Shown here: one piece after another, positions 48,322 to 60,482 of the stretch | How the letters are laid out: every line of letters starts with the position of its first letter | Numbering within the stretch: position 1 is the stretch's first letter | Source of the DNA: Eustoma russellianum | Lineage: Eukaryota > Streptophyta > Magnoliopsida > Gentianales > Gentianaceae | Assembly: GCA_036186865.1 (NCBI GenBank) | Contig: AP025065.1 | Coordinates: 6,422,771-6,486,770, forward strand | Direction of reading: 5' to 3' | DNA: 64,000 bases | Program-made: the position numbers and the translations under genes | The notes under the pieces: model-generated | What the model was told of the DNA's origin: nothing | Database searches by the model: none | The model's input: the letters and a program-made list of their open reading frames with translations, nothing else

Positions 48322-49069
48322 TGTTCACAAGAACCTTACATTTGTCGCATGAAGAAACTTCCGTCTCGAAGATACTATTCACTACATTTCCATACTCTTC
48401 TTACATGTCATAAATCATGTCGTAAACATGGTCTTGAAACATACTTTTCATTCATATGCATATGAACTTTTAAAACATGTAACGTAAAACATAACGTTTC
48501 AAACCTTGATTTCATGCAACGTGAGACTCGGTCGTATAAGGGTATCTTGGTCATACTACATCCTTTCCTCATCAGTTGCTTAAATACGGTCTACTTACCA
48601 TACTGAAGAAGTACACATCAAAGCGGTCTACTTATCATAAACTAAAGAAATACTCTAACCGGGCTTCCATAATATCCACTCTCCACATAGACTTCATAAT
48701 TCATAACTTAAGCACCTAGGACATAAACTTCCTATTCCCTTAACATACCATGTAGGAATCTCATAACTTACATCTTAACTTGCACATAATAATCTATAAC
48801 AAATAAGAATACCATTAACATGAAATAAAATCGTTAACATTATAACATCGTATTTGAACATGTATATATATGTATATTAGTATGTATAATACATACTTCC
48901 ATACATGTGAGTATTCTTTAAGTGTATAATGATACAAATAAACATATATTAACATATCTCATAAATAAATACATAAATCATAATAAGGTTACACCTTTCG
49001 TATCTTATCACATACACATATCATACTTGTATATACAACATAAACATAGTAAATTCATTTTAGCAAAAA

Positions 49070-49897
49070 GGCCTAATAGCCGAATATATATAAGGTTTAT
49101 GCATATATAATCATTTTATTATATATATTTTATAATACTCAAAACTTATTTGTTTTCACATCTTAACATATATATTATACTCATATGTATACCTAAAACA
49201 TATTAAGCTATATTCTACATTTAAATGGCCTTATGGCCGAAATGTGTGTATTGTATATACATATAGGAAATCATTTTATGATATATTATATAATATCCAA
49301 AACCTATTTATTTTTCATATGATATTACACTTACATAACCACGTACACAATATAATTAGTCAATGTATTTCAAATGGCCACACGGCCGAATTATGGTGTG
49401 TATATATAAAAATATACAATTCTTTGAATAATGCCTTAAATATATATCTAATACTTACTCACTTTCCTATATTAACATATTTATGTGTAAATAATTGTTT
49501 AAAATCATTTTAGCCCCAATTACCTTCTTGGCCAAAAATGTGTTAATAAGTATATATGTATATGTATTCAAAACTTACTCATTTTTCTATGGTAACATAT
49601 ATATACACACTTTATTTTCTTATGGTATATTTCATAATATCCAAAGTTTATTTACTTTAATACCTTAACATATATATTATAGGTATATACATAGGTGTCC
49701 AACATAATAAAGTCATTTCATCATAAAATGACATAAGGCCGAAAATAGATAATGCATATACCTATGTATATAATCATTTATTTATGTATTGTACATATAT
49801 ATCCAACTTACTTCTTTTCATATATTATATCTAAAAGTATATATAATTTATTTAAGCTAATTTTTCTAACATAAAAAGGCCCACTGGCCGTTTTCTT
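49070..49897. repeat. GGCC-box sub-repeats in the F LTR
   Basis: Six boxes, such as GGCCTTATGGCCGAAATG and GGCCACACGGCCGAATTATG, recur at about 49070, 49224, 49374, 49513, 49735 and 49876. They sit inside degenerate units that also share ATATACATATAATCATTT-like and CAAAACTTATT-like stretches. The period is near 150 bp, with one longer gap. Confidence 0.7.
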
Positions 49898-51565
49898 GGT
49901 TGAGAAAGTATTAGTGCATATGTGTTCTTATGTATATTCTTATATTATATACACGTATACATATGTACATATCTTACTTGATATCTTATGATATATATTC
50001 TAAATATATCCATAATAGTTATTATCCTTTCTTTAACAAACAAAGTGGCTGAAATATACCTTCTGTACATATATAGCGCATATGTACATGTATATATGTA
50101 CTCCAAATAAACCATTTTATCATCATCCTTACTTGTGTAATACATACATACATATATATGGTTCATGTTTCTTGTACATATACACCATTCTCATATGTGG
50201 TAGCCGTGTGTATGTGTATAAAGCGTGTATGTATATATATGGTGCGTATGTATGTACATAGCGTATATATACACATATATTGGTTGAGCATAAATCTTTC
50301 CAAAACTAAGAAAATACCACATGATGATCCAAACTTTGGTATAAACATACATACTAAACATTTTTAAAAACATGTAGTATTTAGTAAGAGTACTTGCCTT
50401 TCCTTGATTCTTACACTTTAAGGAAAAGTTTGCCTCTTTCCTTGCCTTTGGTGACCTACGGTTCTTGGAAAATCATCAAGGTGTCTCACTTTTCACTTAA
50501 GAAACCTTCTTTTTCCTCCTCCTTCAATCTCACGGGTGCTAAGTAGAAAATAAGGAAAGTTGAGTCTTTTTGAAAGATGAGTAATAAGAGGGTGTTTAAA
50601 AGAGTGGTTTTAGTTCTTACCTTAAGGATCCTTACACATGCAAGCTTGTTCTTCACCTTTGATGTTGAAAAACTTGTTTTCTTCTTGCTTAATGGGTCAC
50701 GGTTTGGAGGGTTAAGAACAACAATGAAGATGGCTTCTTGGAGCTTAGATGATTAATGAGACATACATCCAAATCTTACCTTAATATTTGAAGAAAATCC
50801 TTAGGCTTGAGTTTCTTGTTCTTACATCTTAAGGCTTGAAGAAATCCTCTCTTCCTAGACCAAAAAGGCTCACGGTTTGGAAGGAGAAGTATGAAAAAGT
50901 TGTGCTTGTTTGAAGTGATGGAGTACTATTCAAATGGATGAATAGAAGATTTGGTTGAAATTATCTTCTTTTCCCTTTCCCTTAGTGCTGCCGAGATTTG
51001 GGTTAGAAAAGGGGGAAAAATGATGATAATTTGTCTTGGGAAAAGAATGATAGGTGTAATGGAGAGCTTTTTAGTAAATGGTTTCCAATGCATGTAAAAG
51101 GTTGAAAAGATCCTGCAAGTGGGTAGCCTTTTGGAATGCTTTTTGGCTTTTCTTCCAGGGGTAGGCTGGCGGTGGAGAGTTTTTGGGAGGGGTGCTATGT
51201 TTTTTTTTTCTTTTTCCTTTTAGTAAGTACAATTGTGAATTGTTACATTTTTTTTAAGTTGCATGTTATAATTTATTTGATTTAGTTTATATCTAACGAC
51301 TTAGGTTGTCACCGGCTAATTAATATAATTTGTAACATATATCTAAAATGTTTATTATCTAGTCTCGTCGAATCTCGCTGTATCCGATAACTAATCCTCC
51401 AGTTATTTCTCTGACGGTTTCTGACCCTGAAATATAATATCGATGCCTTTATTAATCTTAAATAAAAGTTTAAAATCCATGGATATTTTATCGACACTGC
51501 ATTGGCGTCCTATCTTCCATCATTTTATCCCATTTCCCACTGACCCGAAAATGCGGGTTGTAACA

Positions 51566-52854
51566 TTCTTCCCCCCTTACAAAAAGTTTCGTCCTCGAAA
51601 CTTAGGGGTTGTATCGATTTTTACCTTATTGATTCAAACACTTAATTTCTAGAGTCATTTCTTAATTGCCTATGATTCAGCTTAGTACTCACCGACTTAT
51701 GATAAAGTTTTCTTAATTTACTACTACAGTATATCTCTATTAATCCGCTTAAGTATTCTACAACCTCATATTTCTGCATTTCGTACTAACTTTCATACTT
51801 ACTAATTTCAGTCAATACCCCTAATCCGGGTATATCATATCAAATCCAATATTGCCATGCTTACCTGGATTCAACTTACGCACGCTCCTTCTAATCAGAT
51901 GACACGACATTCTTCATAATTCATAATTTAGCACTCGATATGACGTCACACATTATATCCTTATCTCTAATTATATATTCATATTCTTATCGCTATGGAT
52001 TTAAATCCCGGAGACGACTAACATCTTTGACCTACTCTAAAATTCTAAGATTCACCGTCTTAATCATTCAAGTACAATTTGTGCAATTTGTTAACCAAAT
52101 TTTAATCGTCAAAGTACTTATAAATCGTTGCTTATCCTTGCACTACGTATCACATCTTAATCAATCTACAGAATTCTACCGATATCTCCAAATATTATCC
52201 CAAATAGAGGTGAACTTGATACTGTGAAAATTACAGTTTATGTCTACTATTTTACCCACTAGAGAATAGGATTGAGGTAGTTAAGTGACTTGACTTATAT
52301 AAATGTCAGAAAGCATAGGTGTCCTACTTGTACTCTCTGGTTTCTCGTATCTGCTCAATACTGTCCCATTTTTCTTATACTAAGGCTGTCACTTGCGTCT
52401 AAGATCGTTTCTTACGTCTACGATCATTTCTTAAATTCTAAAATCACTTCTTAGTTCTAAATCATAAATAGTATATAACCGTCGCTTATGACTAAATCAA
52501 TACTTACATTTAGATTGTCGTCTGATGCTTAGATCAACTCTTAATCAAAATCATCACTTATATCTAAGATTGCGACCTAAGTTCAAGATCATCGCTTAAT
52601 TTAATATCCTTCAACCTAAATTTATATTGGTATCATAGCTTAATAATTTCACCTCTAATCCTAATCTGATTAAACCTTATATTATGTCAACTCCTACTTA
52701 TTCATGCTTACGGTATTCAACTTACTTCACCCTTGTCTAAGATCATTTTTTATATCTATGATCATCTCTTAAATTCTAAGATCACTGCTTAAATTCATGT
52801 CGTTGTTTACTTATGAGTCCGCAGTGGACCTGGAGCCTTTGCTCTGATACCACC
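51566..52854 (-). other. Element F internal region, non-coding
   Basis: Between the purine tract (51566-51580) and the primer site (52841-52852). I find no gag, protease, RT or integrase motif in any frame; the 95-codon plus-strand frame at 51940 has no recognisable features. From about 52380 to 52800 a degenerate repeat of CTTACRTCTAAGATCATTTC-like units fills the DNA. Confidence 0.8.
52841..52852 (-). other. Element F primer binding site (initiator Met tRNA)
   Basis: TGGTATCAGAGC on the minus strand, an exact match, two bases after the 5' LTR end CTACA. Confidence 0.95.
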
Positions 52855-55800
52855 TGTAGCGCCCCGCCCGAAACTAGGGTTCCGACCCGGTGCACCCGCC
52901 GTACTCTACTCCGTAAAGTACAAGGCGTCGATACTATACATGTACATGTCGACATGAATAATGAATCGATCAGCGGAAGCATCATAACATAAACAAATCA
53001 TAATCGACATGTAATGCACTACTTCATAATCTGTACAAGTCGTCATACACAGAATACTGAAATCTTCTGAAATACATCATAGATCGAGACCCAACGCCTT
53101 CAAAGAAATCTCTCGGTATGTCTAGCATGTCCTCAACAAGTCTGTATAGTGACACCTGTTATCTGGAAAGTGATAAATGAGGCAAGTATGAGCGATAGCC
53201 ACCGACTTTTAATCGCTCAGCAAACAGTCTTACTGGATACGACATGTGGATCATACATGGGGAGACGGGGGGTCAAAACATAATAACCACATATATCAAT
53301 TAGATAATCACGTCTCCATTTTTAAACAAGTAAAATAACTTGGTATAAATGTATACCAGAAGTAAGTAGACAAAGAAACATAGTGTTTGTCTTTTCGTAT
53401 ATCTCAGCGTTAAACAACACTACCATAGTTCATACATCCTCAACAGATTGTGGCAGTCAAGTAATACTGCACATACAAGAAAGAAAAAAAAATCTCCAGA
53501 TCTAGCTAAATCCATAAACTCTAGCCTCACGATTTCCTTAAGAGTTACCTTCTTAACTCTATTCATCACAACTTAATTCTACTACATCATTGAAGGAGTC
53601 TTGATATGCATAAATGTGTAATGCATCATGATCATAATTTCAACATAGCTTCTTTTCTTAAAAAATCATACAATAACGTGTCAAAACTTCCTTGGTCATA
53701 CTTTTCATGCATACGTGATGGCCATTGAAATGTAAGAATTATATCTAGCGACATCCGGAATGATTCTTCCGTAAAGTTACATATACTGTAATCCGTACAT
53801 CACACGAATAGGTAACTATACGTTGACGCGCCGGCCGTGAACCCAAGCTCTTCACAAGGTGTTCAAGACTCAACACAAAACAATTCGGTAGCCATGTTCT
53901 TCACATGGTATTCACCCGACTCATCGTACATAGAAGGGTTCGACAGCCATGCTCTTCACAAGGTACAACCCGATACCCAACATGTAATGTAAAGTTCAAG
54001 AGCCATGTTCTTCACATGGTGTTCACAAGAACCTTACATTTGTCGCATGAAGAAACTTCCGTCTCGAAGATACTATTCACTACATTTCCATACTCTTCTT
54101 ACATGTCATAAATCATGTCGTAAACATGGTCTTGAAACATACTTTTCATTCATATGCATATGAACTTTTAAAACATGTAACGTAAAACATAACGTTTCAA
54201 ACCTTGATTTCATGCAACGTGAGACTCGGTCGTATAAGGGTATCTTGGTCATACTACATCCTTTCCTCATCAGTTGCTTAAATACGGTCTACTTACCATA
54301 CTGAAGAAGTACACATCAAAGCGGTCTACTTATCATAAACTAAAGAAATACTCTAACCGGGCTTCCATAATATCCACTCTCCACATAGACTTCATAATTC
54401 ATAACTTAAGCACCTAGGACATAAACTTCCTATTCCCTTAACATACCATGTAGGAATCTCATAACTTACATCTTAACTTGCACATAATAATCTATAACAA
54501 ATAAGAATACCATTAACATGAAATAAAATCGTTAACATTATAACATCGTATTTGAACATGTATATATATGTATATTAGTATGTATAATACATACTTCCAT
54601 ACATGTGAGTATTCTTTAAGTGTATAATGATACAAATAAACATATATTAACATATCTCATAAATAAATACATAAATCATAATAAGGTTACACCTTTCGTA
54701 TCTTATCACATACACATATCATACTTGTATATACAACATAAACATAGTAAATTCATTTTAGCAAAAAGGCCTAATAGCCGAATATATATAAGGTTTATGC
54801 ATATATAATCATTTTATTATATATATTTTATAATACTCAAAACTTATTAGTTTTCACATCTTAACATATATATTATACTCATATGTATACCTAAAACATA
54901 TTAAGCTATATTCTACATTTAAATGGCCTTATGGCCGAAATGTGTGTATTGTATATACATATAGGAAATCATTTTATGATATATTATATAATATCCAAAA
55001 CCTATTTATTTTTCATATGATATTACACTTACATAACCACGTACACAATATAATTAGTCAATGTATTTCAAATGGCCACACGGCCGAATTATGGTGTGTA
55101 TATATAAAAATATACAATTCTTTGAATAATGCCTTAAATATATATCTAATACTTACTCACTTTCCTATATTAACATATTTATGTGTAAATAATTGTTTAA
55201 AATCATTTTAGCCCCAATTACCTTCTTGGCCAAAAATGTGTTAATAAGTATATATGTATATGTATTCAAAACTTACTCATTTTTCTATGGTAACATATAT
55301 ATACACACTTATTTTCTTATGGTATATTTCATAATATCCGAAGTTTATTTACCTTAATACCTTAACATATATATTATAGGTATATACATAGGTGTCCAAC
55401 ATAATAAAGTCATTTCATCATAAAATGACATAAGGCCGAAAATAGATAATGCATATACCTATGTATATAATCATTTATTTATGTATTGTACATATATATC
55501 CAACTTACTTCTTTTCATATATTATATCTAAAAGTATATATAAATTATTTAAGCTAATTTTTCTAACATAAAAAGGCCCACTGGCCGTTTTCTTGGTTGA
55601 GAAAGTATTAGTGCATATGTGTTCTTATGTATATTCTTATATTATATACACGTATGCATATGTACATATCTTACTTGATATCTTATGATATATATTCTAA
55701 ATATATCCATAATAGTTATTATCCTTTCTTTAACAAACAAAGTGGCTGAAATATACCTTCTGTACATATATAGCGCATATGTACATGTATATATGTACTC

Positions 55801-57262
55801 CAAATAAACCATTTTATCATCATCCTTACTTGTGTAATACATACATACATATATATGGTTCATGTTTCTTGTACATATACACCATTCTCATATGTGGTAG
55901 CCGTGTGTATGTGTATAAAGCGTGTATGTATATATATGGTGCGTATGTATGTACATAGCGTATATATACACATATATTGGTTGAGCATAAATCTTTCCAA
56001 AACTAAGAAAATACCACATGATGATCCAAACTTTGGTATAAACATACATACTAAACATTTTTAAAAACATGTAGTATTTAGTAAGAGTACTTGCCTTTCC
56101 TTGATTCTTACACTTTAAGGAAAAGTTTGCCTCTTTCCTTGCCTTTGGTGACCTACGGTTCTTGGAAAATCATCAAGGTGTCTCACTTTTCACTTAAGAA
56201 ACCTTCTTTTTCCTCCTCCTTCAATCTCACGGGTGCTAAGTAGAAAATAAGGAAAGTTGAGTCTTTTTGAAAGATGAGTAATAAGAGGGTGTTTAAAAGA
56301 GTGGTTTTAGTTCTTACCTTAAGGATCCTTACACATGCAAGCTTGTTCTTCACCTTTGATGTTGAAAAACTTGTTTTCTTCTTGCTTAATGGGTCACGGT
56401 TTGGAGGGTTAAGAACAACAATGAAGATGGCTTCTTGGAGCTTAGATGATTAATGAGACATACATCCAAATCTTACCTTAATATTTGAAGAAAATCCTTA
56501 GGCTTGAGTTTCTTGTTCTTACATCTTAAGGCTTGAAGAAATCCTCTCTTCCTAGACCAAAAAGGCTCACGGTTTGGAAGGAGAAGTATGAAAAGGTTGT
56601 GCTTGTTTGAAGTGATGGAGTACTATTCAAATGGATGAATAGAAGATTTGGTTGAAATTATCTTCTTTTCCCTTTCCCTTAGTGCTGCCGAGATTTGGGT
56701 TAGAAAAGGGGGAAAAATGATGATAATTTGTCTTGGGAAAAGAATGATAGGTGTAATGGAGAGCTTTTTAGTAAATGGTTTCCAATGCATGTAAAAGGTT
56801 GAAAAGATCCTGCAAGTGGGTAGCCTTTTGGAATGCTTTTTGGCTTTTCTTCCAGGGGTAGGCTGGCGGTGGAGAGTTTTTGGGAGGGGTGCTATGTTTT
56901 TTTTTTCTTTTTCCTTTTAGTAAGTACAATTGTGAATTGCTACATTTTTTTTAAGTTGCATGTTATAATTTATTTGATTTAGTTTATATCTAACGACTTA
57001 GGTTGTCACCGACTAATTAATATAATTTGTAACATATATCTAAAATGTTTATTATCTAGTCTCGTCGAATCTCGCTGTATCCGATAACTAATCCTCCAGT
57101 TATTTCTCTGACGGTTTCTGACCCTGAAATATAATATCGATGCCTTTATTAATCTTAAATAAAAGTTTAAAATCCATGGATATTTTATCGACACTGCATT
57201 GGCGTCCTATCTTCCATCATTTTATCCCATTTCCCACTGACCCGGAAATGCGGGTTGTAACA
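52855..57262 (-). repeat. Element F 5' LTR
   Basis: Nearly identical to the 3' LTR. Visible differences include single-base changes near 53945, 54848, 55652, 56596, 56940 and 57012 and one-base indels near 53403 and 55309. This is about 0.3 per cent, the sign of a very recent insertion. Confidence 0.9.
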
Positions 57263-57910
57263 AGTTTTAGTCAAACTGATATATGAACACTAAAGATATT
57301 GAAATGTCAGCCGAGAAGAATGTTTCATTTAATCAATTAAAATTGCTCCGTAACAAACACAGCAGGTGGGCTTGGAGTTGACATAACAAAGCAGAATATA
57401 ACTCAGTCAGCGTCTTACAACATAACTGAGTTTTTTATTCAGAGACATAAATTAACTAACGTTTGACTGGTCAAAAATGGCTGCTCAACCAAAAACATAA
57501 GGCCATTTACAAACACAACTTCTCAAATGAGCAAGTTTTTGATTTTTTGATGTACCACAAGGAAAATGCCTTTGTAGCAGGTTTATTTTGTACAACCGCA
57601 ATCAGAATCTCCAACCATTTGGGTTTATTTTACAGCAGGTTTATTTTGATAATACCATCTGAATTGTTGCATGTTCTCTGATGTTTTAGTTAAAGTTCTT
57701 CATATGTGAAAAGAATTAGCATTCCAAATCACTACCATATGACATTTCAGAATACGTTTTGTGCGATTTACGATTCATGGCCTAAAATATGTATTACAGT
57801 TGATAGATCCAGGCAAAAGTCCACTTATACTATTATAAATTCTATTAATTGTACTGAACAGTTCAACACAAAATATTATGGATATATTGGAATATCAAAG
57901 ATAAACATTA
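57263..57910 (-). other. Host-like sequence next to the kinase fragment
   Basis: The first 82 bp complete the duplicated kinase exon a (CSYISLTKT on the minus strand, then continuing at 47155). The rest to 57910 has no domain I recognise. An AGCAGGTTTATTTTG phrase occurs twice (about 57577 and 57634). A 34-bp stretch (57818-57851) is shared with 45939-45972. Confidence 0.55.
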
Positions 57911-58115
57911 TGTTGATGTACATTGTAGAGATAGACATTGTGTTAGATGTGGATATCCAAAGTATTATATCTTTTGTATTATCCAAATGGTTTGTCCAGG
58001 TTTATCCTCACTCCATTGAGTCCTATAAATAGGACCATATGAAATACACACCTTTGAGATACAAAGTTCTCTTGTTTCTCTTTTCTCTTTACTATACTTG
58101 CTTGAGTTTATAACA
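57911..58115 (+). repeat. Short copia-type LTR (solo or 5' remnant) with leader
   Basis: It runs from TGTTGATGTACATTG to GTTTATAACA, about 205 bp. It has a TATA box in TCCTATAAATAGGACC (near 58021) and a pyrimidine-rich stretch before its end. It is followed by CGTTATCAGCACGACG, a post-LTR motif I remember from a group of plant copia elements, not the usual Met-tRNA site. No copia coding region follows. Confidence 0.5.
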
Positions 58116-58363
58116 CGTTATCAGCACGACGTTCTAACCAAGGCGCAGCGTCAACCTAATTTGCCAAAGTCCCAGATCGATATCATTTCCTGTAAGTAAA
58201 TCGTTATTGCACCAATTACACAAATACATCATTTGTTCATTGATTCATCATTTCCTGCGCAGCATAAACTTTTACACAATTACATCACAGCTTAGCACAA
58301 ATATATTATTAATATAATATGTTAAAACAAACTACATTATTATAATAAGAAGTACGTTTATAT

Positions 58364-58401
<38 letters not shown>

Positions 58402-58623
58402 AACATTAAATAAATAGGGAGAGGGAATTAGGTTAGGCGGAACTAATTCCAGCCAGTCATAATAATATATATGATTATATATATAAACAATATTAATAAC
58501 AATAATTAGGCGGTATATACCGACCCAATTATATAGATATATAATACATAAAACAAAGAAATAAAATTAAAAACAGTATATTAAAGAACTCAAAAAATAA
58601 AAGAATTCAAATCATACCATATA
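58116..58623. other. Junction between copia leader and pararetrovirus, no gene
   Basis: Copia leader-like DNA to about 58250, then AT-rich sequence with a TA microsatellite (about 58368-58398) and two AGGCGG boxes. I cannot place the boundary between the copia remnant and the virus-derived DNA. Confidence 0.45.
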
Positions 58624-58629
58624 TTTATT
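58624..58629 (-). terminator. Poly(A) signal of the pararetrovirus
   Basis: AATAAA on the minus strand, about 240 bp downstream of the TATA box. In caulimovirids the signal lies shortly after the transcript start, so that genome-length RNA is terminally redundant; the spacing fits. Confidence 0.5.
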
Positions 58630-58864
58630 TCTTCAAAAATATTGGAGATACAACTATTGTTTGAAGATTGGAGATCTTCAGGGATATTGGTTTCAAATGG
58701 CTTGAAAGATATTCAAGAACAAACAAAGTGTTCTTGGTATGGGATAGTATGGGAGAAAGGTTGGAAGGATCTTGGATGGAAATGGAAAGTGGGAATTATG
58801 AGAGAGAGAAAATATAAGTAATATGGTAGAAAAACTTGTGTCCTTTCAAGTGAGCATACCCCCT

Positions 58865-58874
58865 CCTTTTATAA
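58865..58874 (-). promoter_or_regulatory. TATA box of the pararetrovirus intergenic promoter
   Basis: TTATAAAAGG on the minus strand in an otherwise non-coding region downstream of the second ORF, where caulimovirids keep the promoter for the pregenomic RNA. A CT-rich leader follows (58800-58760 read leftward). Confidence 0.6.
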
Positions 58875-59096
58875 GAATTTTGAGGGGAATATGGCCAAAA
58901 TAAGGGTCCCTCTACTATAACTTGCTTGGTCATTTCCGCACAAATATTTTAATAATTTTTTTTAAATTTTTTTAACTTGCGTGGATATTTCGGCAATTTT
59001 TTTTTGCATGTTATATCAACTATTACATCATTGAAATATTATATCAATTCAAATATTACAAATATGAAATTAATACAAATATTACAAATGATCAAC

Positions 59097-60482
59097 TTAT
59101 TCTATCAAATCAACGTCTTCATCCACTGCATTCGTCGATCCTGAAGATGATGAAGGTTTTGCTTCTTGCAATAAAGGAGCAAATTTCATCAAAATATTTT
59201 GCATTTCTTCAGGGACTTTTGCCATTGCCAGCTGAGATTGCATCCTTGATTTGTGTAATAAAAATTGTTCATGTCCGGGCTTCACCGGTGCTGTTATTGT
59301 TTTTCTGCTATCTGCAATTTGTTTTTGTGCATTCCATATTTTTATTTGTTCCATTACTTTGTGAGGGTAAATTGATTCTGGAATATTGAATGTTGTCCAT
59401 CATTTGATATAAAATTTTCTTTTTATTAAGGGTACTTTTATATTTGGAGTATATTCTGCTCTCCATTGGAATACCCATGGTAAATAGAACTTCATATGAA
59501 ATATCATCATTTCCAAAAATATCTTCTCTTCATCTGCGGGAGAATACATCTTCGTAAATACTTGTAGTGATGGTCTCACTACATCATTCAAATATTCTGC
59601 ACAGGAGCCAAAATGATCCCACCATGCTGCGAACCAATATGGAATATTCTTCGTTGTTATTCTTCTGGTATCAAAAAATATCAACCAGGTGTGTGAACTC
59701 CTGGAGTTTTGAAAATATAGGGAATTATACCAAGCTTGTTGGTAATCCCAATAATTAAAAGAGACATTTGAAAATAAATTTGAATTATATCCTGCAGGAA
59801 AATCAATTTCCTCGGATAAAGATCCAAATTGTTTTTACCATTGCTCCGGTGTCATTATAGACACTATTTTAAAGTTGGAGAAGGCATACTCTATATTATC
59901 ATTATTAAAATGATGTTTTATTTCAACAGAATTTGTCATTATCAACAAATGTTGATAATATTCTGTGGTTTTTGCAATATTCCATGATTTATAGAAAAAA
60001 TCTTTTCCAAAATAATTTTGTAAAGAAATTAATGGATTTTTATCATAATATGATTTTTCTATAGTAGTAATATATTGATAAAAAGACTTTTCCACAAACT
60101 GGGTTGTCTGCACGGCCTTTTTATATGTGGGCATTTTGCTGGTAATTTCTGTGGATTGTGGTTTGAAAACTTTATTGGTTTTTTGGGTTATTGAAGTAGT
60201 TGGCTGATGTTTTGATATTGCTGATGAAGTCTCTGCTATTTCTGTAGATTTTGGAATATTGAATTTTTCAAGCAATGCTTGAAATTCAGAACTATTGGAT
60301 AGGCTTTCAATAATGGATATTGGTGTTTTATTTGGAGATATTTGGGATATTGGAACTGCGGCTATTGGGGTTTTTTGAAGAAGTTATTCCTCTTCTTCAA
60401 CTTTATCTGCCCACGTTTTCCGTGGGATATTATTGTCATTATCTGCTGGTAGCTTTCCTTTGTCTTTGGACTTCCTCGGCAT
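59097..60482 (-). pseudogene. Pararetrovirus second ORF, unknown function
   Basis: The ATG at 60482 (MPRKSKDKGK) lies within the end of the RNase H frame, a 44-bp overlap; a single frame then runs to the TAA at 59097, about 460 codons. Stops at 60384, 59835 and 59400 interrupt it, but the frame never shifts, so it was a real protein. Features: basic start, acidic EEEE segment, Ser/Thr/Gln-rich stretch, then a Trp/Tyr/Phe-rich central domain with FFDTRRITTKNIPYWFAAWW and FYLPWVFQW. A Gln/Met/Ala-rich C-terminus ends in a Ser run and an acidic tail. I recognise no enzyme or transactivator motif. Florendoviruses carry an unassigned second ORF in this place. Confidence 0.7.

Larger units (their letters stand above)
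47156..51565 (-). repeat. Element F 3' LTR
   Basis: The plus strand reads TGTAGCGCCCCG to GGGTTGTAACA. It contains four hairpin units of 50-56 bp (48145-48321) and six GGCC-box sub-repeats about 150 bp apart (49070-49897). Very AT-rich stretches of TATATGTATA and a polypyrimidine stretch near 51200 are also present. Frames up to 89 codons are not supported as genes. Confidence 0.9.
47156..57262 (-). mobile_element. Element F: non-autonomous LTR element (LARD-like), gypsy-type ends
   Basis: The two LTRs (52855-57262 as 5', 47156-51565 as 3', minus strand) are 4408 and 4410 bp. By eye they differ at only about a dozen places. Between them lie 1289 bp with an exact Met-tRNA primer site (52841-52852), a purine tract GTAAGGGGGGAAGAA beside the 3' LTR and no coding domain. 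AGTTT flanks both sides (47151-47155 and 57263-57267). Very long LTRs around a short non-coding interior define LARDs, which must borrow enzymes from an autonomous relative. The GGACGAAAC motif before the purine tract and the terminal CCCG boxes suggest a chromovirus (Tekay/Del-like) partner; this lineage call is an inference. Confidence 0.9.

Noticed and set aside
47156..57262. A 5.7-kb tandem segmental duplication
   Set aside because: The repeated part is only 4.4 kb, starts TG and ends CA, and has a primer site and purine tract at the inner borders and a 5-bp TSD outside: these are LTRs of one element.
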